NCBI RefSeq assembly: GCF_026914265.1 | Contig: NC_069126.1 | Coordinates: 27,020,634-27,084,633, forward strand | Direction of reading: 5' to 3' | DNA length: 64,000 nt | Source of the DNA: Mya arenaria | Lineage: Eukaryota > Mollusca > Bivalvia > Myida > Myidae | In this document: in pieces, positions 58,065-64,000 of the stretch | Numbering within the stretch: the stretch's first letter is position 1 | Layout of the letters: each line of letters begins with the position of its first letter | The notes under the pieces: generated by a model | The model's input: only the letters and a program-made list of their open reading frames with translations | Told to the model about the DNA's origin: nothing | The model's database searches: none | Program-made: the position numbers and the translations under genes

Positions 58065-60839
58065 TTGCATATAACATGAGCCTCGATTTGAACCTCATTA
58101 GCATTATTTTCTTTATAAAATCAATTGATATGGTCTCTCGGCCCTTTAAGTGTTTGTAAAATTATTTCTTAATTCTATTTTTCATATATCTCCTTCAAAG
58201 AAAACACAAAACATAATAGTATTGTATGAAATCTTTGTCTCATAAGTATGCACGCGGGATTTAATGTTTTTGGGAAATAGTATATTCGCACCCATAATGA
58301 TTCGTTCCATACCAGGGTATTGGATAATTTATTATATATTTTTTATAAACAATGCAGAATTATTGATATGCAAATTCATAACATCAAACAATGTATTGGT
58401 GGCGAATATATTTACATGTACGTTAAAGAATGGCTTGACAGTGTATATCCTTTTTGTGTTTTAATCTTATTGTCCCCATATTCAATATGGCTTACATGTC
58501 GTGTGCTTCTTTCATATTTTGAGCTGGGTTAAAGACCGGGTTTACCTTTGTTAAATTATAAACATGATGATGGCGAAAAAATTCAAAATATACAAGTCAA
58601 AATACTGTTTAACATTTTGTTCATGGTTAGTGTTCAGGCTGATCTGAAAATCCTTCAGGGAAGTCGTCGATGCAACCTTGGAAGATACAAGGTTAAACCA
58701 TGCAATCCTTTCTTCCTTCCTTTATTCGCCGTTCTTGAAAGATGGTGCTGAGGCCGCAAGTAGGTGGTAGCTGGCCCGTTTGGGCACGAAACCGTGGTGT
58801 ATCTTAATTGTAGAGCAGTTGTAACCGCTGTTGTGATTGCACCGACTTCCAAGCGTTTCCCGCTATAGAGATCATCTTACGTTTTTGTAACGCACCCTGA
58901 GTTCAATGATTGTTAAATCATTGAAAACTCATGCTGATCTTTCTTGATTTTCTCAATGTATTTGATATGTTGGGCTGTGAGGTAGATTGTGCTATGGCCC
59001 TGTGGGCAGTAGTTTTGACTGTATGGTGATATATAGTTATTTCAAGGTATTCGCTGCTGTCTATTGCATGGCAACCAGAATTTAAAGGCCTAGTTTAAGG
59101 AATGTTTGGCATGATAATCCCCTGCTGTGCTTCTCCTGCTGATTGCGCTGGTGTCACAGTCGGGAACAATTTCCTGTGTATCTTTTTATTGGCTCAGGGC
59201 AATTAAGGGTCCATTTCTTTAATAAAAACTCTAAAATCTGCACAGCAGGATACTCAGATCAGAGATCTGAAACGAGGGCACATTGGCATTTAGATTAAGA
59301 TCAATACACAGAGGTTGTATACTGTAAACAGATTGTGTGTGTGTGGGGGGGGGGAGTTCACTCTTAAACTATGTCTTTAAGGTGTGTGTCACCCCATGCG
59401 GCTGATAGTTTGTTTAAAGGGTCTTACAAGGTGTGATATTGAGCGCTCGACTCCGTGTTCAGCGTGTGGGGTGGGGAAGAGGGTGTGTGTGCCTAACCGA
59501 AATTCGGCCCCTATCCCAATGCTAACATTTACCTTTTTACCAAATAAATTTCCATATGTGATCTTCACTGCAGCGTACATGTACGCATACATGTACGTAT
59601 TATCCGTAGAGCAGGTTGAATATGCGAGCATTCTCCTGAAAATAAGGCTTACATCGTGACTCGTGATATGCAAGTATATATTTAATACAAAAATAAAACT
59701 ACAGCCTTTTCAAACCAATCATTCAATAATAATTATTAGATAACGAAGCTATAAAAGTTGTCAGTTGTCGCCAGAACTGTTCATGAATACTTGTACACTC
59801 TTTCGAGGTCGGCGAGGCTATCCACAATTTCCATACTCGAACTTCGCCAAATCAGGTGTCCATTTCAAAACTTTAGATATTCATCTTTATTATATGTTAA
59901 CCGCAAAATCCAAATTATATTGTTTAAATTTTAGTGTCACGAATTGTCGGATTTGATTGTGTAATCCAAGCACGTGTGTTCTGAAATTCGAGGCAGTATT
60001 TTCAGTGCATGGGGTAGATTGACACGGAACTGACTCGCATATGTCAGAGAGTGTACTACGTCACGTACCTTAGTGCAAGAACTCATTATCTTCTTCTATT
60101 TCTATATACAGTTATTGAGTTATTGCGCTAAGGTGCCGACTACATGTAGGACGAGTTATCTAGGCCAGTAAGGTCAGATGGTTATACGGTGACTGACTTT
60201 CAATAAAATGGCCCTGGTTTCGATCCCCAGACTTTCCGCATGTTTTTTTCTGAGCCTGTCACAATATTGTACTAGCAATAACTATAAACAAATATATGCA
60301 TGTGCGGTTCCATATGGTTTGACGTTTGAATTAATCTTCAGCCAGTAGTTTAAGTAAATATGAAATTGAGAACATGAAAAATCAACATGTTGCGAAGTTA
60401 CAACATAATTTTGATTTGTGAGTCTCGTATTATAAATTAAGTCACGACCATGCATGTGAGAGGTGCGCCCCATCGGCCCTGAACCGATATGTATAAGCCC
60501 TAATTGTCATTTGTGTTTCCAACTCAATTACTTTATTCTAAAGGTGCCTTTTGGCAAAAAGTATTCAGCGGAAGTTTGGCAAAACGTATCTATACAGACT
60601 AGCTGCAGTCGAGATTGTTTCTTCCGTACCCAACAACATCCCTCTACTGCTGCGACCTTCCATACTAACTATTTGTATTTTTTTGAAATGTTCTGTTTTC
60701 ATAATTTAATTTGTTGTTCTTTTTGAAATGTTGTGATGCGTATGGGTCCGCGAATACTGTACATTAGTTATAATATATAATATTTGTTGTTTACAATTAT
60801 TGAAAAATCCGCGTTACACTTTCATTGTAGTTGAATGAA
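58065..60839. promoter_or_regulatory. Intergenic region between divergent JAZF1 and ATP5MC genes
   Basis: About 2.8 kb with no supported gene. It must hold the JAZF1 promoter on the right of 58064 and the subunit c promoter near 60800. GC content rises at 58640-58870 and 59380-59520. A tRNA-like segment with a B-box match (GGTTTCGATCCCC) is at about 60160-60235 and may be a SINE head. A GT/G run is at 59336-59353. No TATA box was identified. Confidence 0.4.
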
Positions 60840-63673
60840 AGCGGAAGTCAACATTGAGTTTGCGCATTCGGTAGTCTCCTTGTCGGTTGCAAAGGTGAGC
60901 GATTAGCAACTCATAGTAGGTTACTTTAAAATCGCTCGACATCTTGGTATTTAGAGATTGATTTACTTGTAGAAGAATTTTAATATTATATACAGTGAAT
61001 TGTCTATGAGATGTTTTGTTAATTTAGTAGGATTAATATGTACTTTATGCAAATTCAACTTGTTAGTTGACCCGGTTTATTTATTTTCAGATCTTTGGGT
61101 AGGCAGCACCAACAAACCTCAAAATGTACTGTGCACGACTAGTTGCCCCAGCCACAAGATGCATTGTAAGTAACTTTCTTTGTTCATGCATTTTGCGGCG
61201 GTTTGAATAAATGTCACTTTGAAGTTTGGAATGTTATGTCCGTCAAAAGGTCAAATCTTAAAGTTCGTGCAAATTTTCAGATGCCGGTTTTTCTTTGCAC
61301 TTCTTTATTCATTGCGAATAAAGTAACAATACTAGGCAATGACAATGTATGGATATGTTACGTGATTTAGTTACCAAAGTCTTGAACATCATATACTAAC
61401 ATGAAACAACTTTTTGTATTCCCCACCCATCTTTCAAATTACCCCACCCACTTTGTTGACCTTGGAAACAAACCTTGTTACATGGAGAACGAGTTTTCAT
61501 AAAGTGTGGTGATCATGGGCACTACCTGTTTTTCGATTTGAAGCATTAGTTTGACAAAATGAACTACATTAATGATCGAATATTCAAATGACATAGCAAA
61601 TGTCACAATTTTGAGCTAACTTTTCCTCTTTTGAGGCAACTTTTTCTCAATATTACTTTTAACTCCTATGGCAGTATATTAACATTGAAACAATGGTTAT
61701 TAAAGGTAATATTTGTGAGTAATTGCTTTGATATGTTTGTCGCTTGGAGGGCAGCTTTAATTCTTCTGAACCCTGTGATTGACCTTGTTGGGACATATGC
61801 TACAGATGACAAGCAAACTAAATGTGACTAGCCTAGGTGTTTTAATGTTTCTAAGGGGGTTGCTTTTATTATTCGCAACCATGCCATTGACCTTGTTAGG
61901 ACATTAGTCCAAATAATTGTACGTTGGCGGATTTTTTTTTAGATTTTTGATGTGGCAAATCCTTCAAGTACAAATTGTTTAGTATCAAAAGTGGGTAGTT
62001 GTTCCGATCAGGATTCCGGGTTAAAGCGTATAGAGTCTATAAAATATTAAAAAAAGAAAAAAGAAATATTACCAGATAATGTTATTTTATATTAGTTCCA
62101 TACACAAAAAAGAAATATCCAACTTATAATTGTGTTTGATGGCTTTTCTTCATTTCATTCTGTCAAAACATAACGATATATACATGAAGGGCACCTGCAA
62201 GGCTTCAGGGCATAGTTTTAAATCGCTTGAAACATTTCGGCCTTGGCCGAGTTGTTACGATTGTATAACGAGGTCCATCTCGAAGCTTTGTCGGAGGAGG
62301 CCGAGTTATTACGATTGTATCGAGTTGTTCCCCTTCACATAATTGTTTTCTGTGTCAGTCAACTTTTGTTTTATTGGAAAGGTAAACAACTTGTTTTAAT
62401 GCATTAAATGCTTCTTTAGTGCAAAATAACATATCACTTACATGGTAAAATATTAATATAACTCTTTATGATCAATTTCAACCATAAAATACTTCACTTA
62501 AAACAATTTCAATATTTTTAAAACACCCCCGTTTTTAGCACATTCCCGTTTAGACGTTAGGGATTGGAAGAATCCTGTATAACAAGTCTATTATTTTAGA
62601 CTAGTTAGGACATGAGCTGCAAATGACAAGAAAAAAAGAAGACAAGGTGTCTCATACAAATGGTACCTACACTTCTCTGTCTTACTATTGCACTAACTAG
62701 CCTTTATTGGTCTGCATAAGAGTCTCTGTCAATTGATTGGTTGTGGATACAATCCCCACAAGGTTCCCATTGGAACTTGTGCAATCTGATACAGGATATG
62801 TTGCTGAGTTTCATTTTATGTTCTGCTTTCAAATGAATTTCATACGTGTATTTTTGTGATTTCAGGTGTCACACACAAGCAAGACCCTGGTCAGACCAGT
62901 CAGTTGCACAATGTTCACAAATGTAAGTGACTGTTTAGGGTAGAGCTAAGCCTTTTTTCTGTAGTGAGCCAATACAGAGAATCAATTCCTTGTGATAGCT
63001 GCTTATAGCTTAAATTGTCTGCGAGATTATTAGTAAAGTACAGCAATTGTAATATCTTTAAAATCATGTTTTGTCAAGAACTTAATTGGTTGTTACTTGT
63101 GAATCTTGCCTGAATGTGATTGTTGAATGATGCATGACCATAGACCTAAATCTTTAAAAATTCTTTTTTTTTACATTTCAGAACACCGTCTCATCAACAC
63201 AGGTCAGTAGAAAGTCTTTAAGACTATTTAATTTAGTTTATTTAATAATAATTTATATGCAAGCTAAAAGCAGCCAATGCTGTGTATGGTATGGTGATTT
63301 AATCAACGGTTTCAATATTTTTTAAAGCACAAACCCTGCACTGATGAAAGCTTGCAAGGCTTGTTGTTAACAATTATCCATTAAAGGTTGATTTTTTTAA
63401 CCGTTTGCCAATTTAAATCTTATTTTGATGACTGCTGAATGCTTTGTGTTCCTTTTTTGACAATTCAAGTCTGCTGAATGCTTCATGTTCTGAATGTTAG
63501 AACTCGTAGACCTCGTTTTTGAATGTGAACACCTGTTGGTTGAATGTTATTGAGGTTATAAGCATTGATGTTGCAGATGAGGAACTTCCAGACCAGTGTT
63601 GCCAAGCGTGATATCGATCAGGCTGCCAGATACATTGGCGCTGGTGCTGCCACCGCCGGAGCAGCTGGAGCCG
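60840..63673 (+). CDS. ATP5MC: ATP synthase F0 subunit c, mitochondrial (5' part)
   Basis: Subunit c forms the proton-turning ring of mitochondrial ATP synthase. A probable non-coding first exon ends at 60893 (donor AAAG/GTGAGC). Coding parts: 61124-61165 (exon from 61091), 62866-62922, 63182-63202, 63577-63673. All have GT/AG borders. The first three coding exons and the start of the fourth encode a basic, Ser/Thr-rich import sequence ([23 protein letters not shown]). The mature protein begins at [20 protein letters not shown], the conserved N-terminal part of the first membrane helix with its glycine/alanine-rich packing face. The rest, including the loop and the proton-carrying acidic residue of helix 2, lies beyond the window. 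The 63182-63202 exon is only 21 nt. Vertebrates have three paralogues, so no numbered name is given. Confidence 0.94.
62236..62325. repeat. Short direct repeat in a subunit c intron
   Basis: GGCCGAGTTGTTACGATTGT at 62236 and GGCCGAGTTATTACGATTGT at 62303 are 67 bp apart, both followed by an AT and CGAG. The rest of the intron 61166-62865 shows no gene. Confidence 0.6.
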
Positions 63674-64000
63674 GTGAGTAGCTTTTGTATGATTAAAACT
63701 AACTGCCTGTTTCCGAACAAATTATTTTATGTTGAAAATGAAGTGTGTGTTAAAAGGATGGTAAGAAACATTCACTTTTGCTTATTCCTGGCTCTGACTT
63801 TTCACATACATATAAGGGTTGGCAGTCTTTCAGGTTTGCTAGATGCATGTAACCCTCTTTATAGAAGAAAATAAATATATCCAGTTAAATGGGTTCTTAA
63901 ACTTTCTTGACATTGTAAAAAGTTGTGTCCAAAGCTATTTTGAGCAACTGCTGCTTTGAAGTATGCAAGAGTTTGTCTATTTGTTAACAATGATTTTCGT

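Noticed and set aside
59384-59673. Overlapping open frames of 91 and 94 codons on opposite strands
   Set aside because: No domain and no splice or homology support; they lie in a locally GC-richer intergenic stretch where stops are rarer by chance.

Overview
The window is eukaryotic nuclear DNA, AT-rich, with intron-rich genes and a dense load of small transposable elements. Gene content (B-box/propeller TRIM-like paralogues without RING, an AGPS with a C-terminal SKL, JAZF1, ATP synthase subunit c) and repeat types (GGCC-ended PIF/Harbinger-like MITEs, TTAA-flanked MITEs, tRNA-derived SINEs, a nuclear-receptor-motif tandem repeat) point to a mollusc, most likely a bivalve. No species is claimed.

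Layout. 1-39.5 kb is a decayed tandem segmental duplication. The ancestral unit was a TRIM-like gene followed by the 3' half of AGPS, both on the + strand. Unit 1 (1-18.9 kb) has the 3' end of TRIM copy 1 and ten intact 3' exons of AGPS (5018-13948). Unit 2 (18.9-31.6 kb) has a complete two-exon TRIM copy 2, but its AGPS exons are gone, while the DNA on both sides still aligns with unit 1. It also carries a young Ty3/Gypsy fossil. Unit 3 (31.66-38.4 kb) has a complete TRIM copy 3, a 5'-truncated LINE with a nested MITE, and two relics of AGPS (one exon, one intron). Unit 4 starts at about 38.7 kb as a broken TRIM pseudogene.

The AGPS intron 8842-11910 holds about 55 copies of a 45-bp minisatellite that appears to have grown out of the preceding exon/intron junction, so every unit carries a 5' splice-site-like sequence. 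A second block of about 8 units lies downstream of AGPS, between two copies of a 620-690 bp direct duplication.

39.5-47.9 kb has no recognised gene and is AT-rich, with a few MITEs. 47973-58064 is a seven-exon JAZF1 gene on the - strand, whose 6.4-kb fourth intron is crowded with MITEs, SINEs and local duplications. 60.8-63.7 kb holds the 5' part of the nuclear gene for mitochondrial ATP synthase subunit c on the + strand, divergent from JAZF1; its last exon or exons lie beyond the window.

The genes do not form a single pathway: AGPS makes ether lipids in peroxisomes, subunit c is part of mitochondrial ATP synthase, JAZF1 is a nuclear zinc-finger cofactor, and the TRIM-like genes look like a lineage-specific expansion. 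The main points of interest are the splice-donor-derived minisatellite, the duplicated and differentially decayed TRIM/AGPS unit, the PTS1 on AGPS, and a tandem repeat carrying perfect DR1 and estrogen-response-type motifs.
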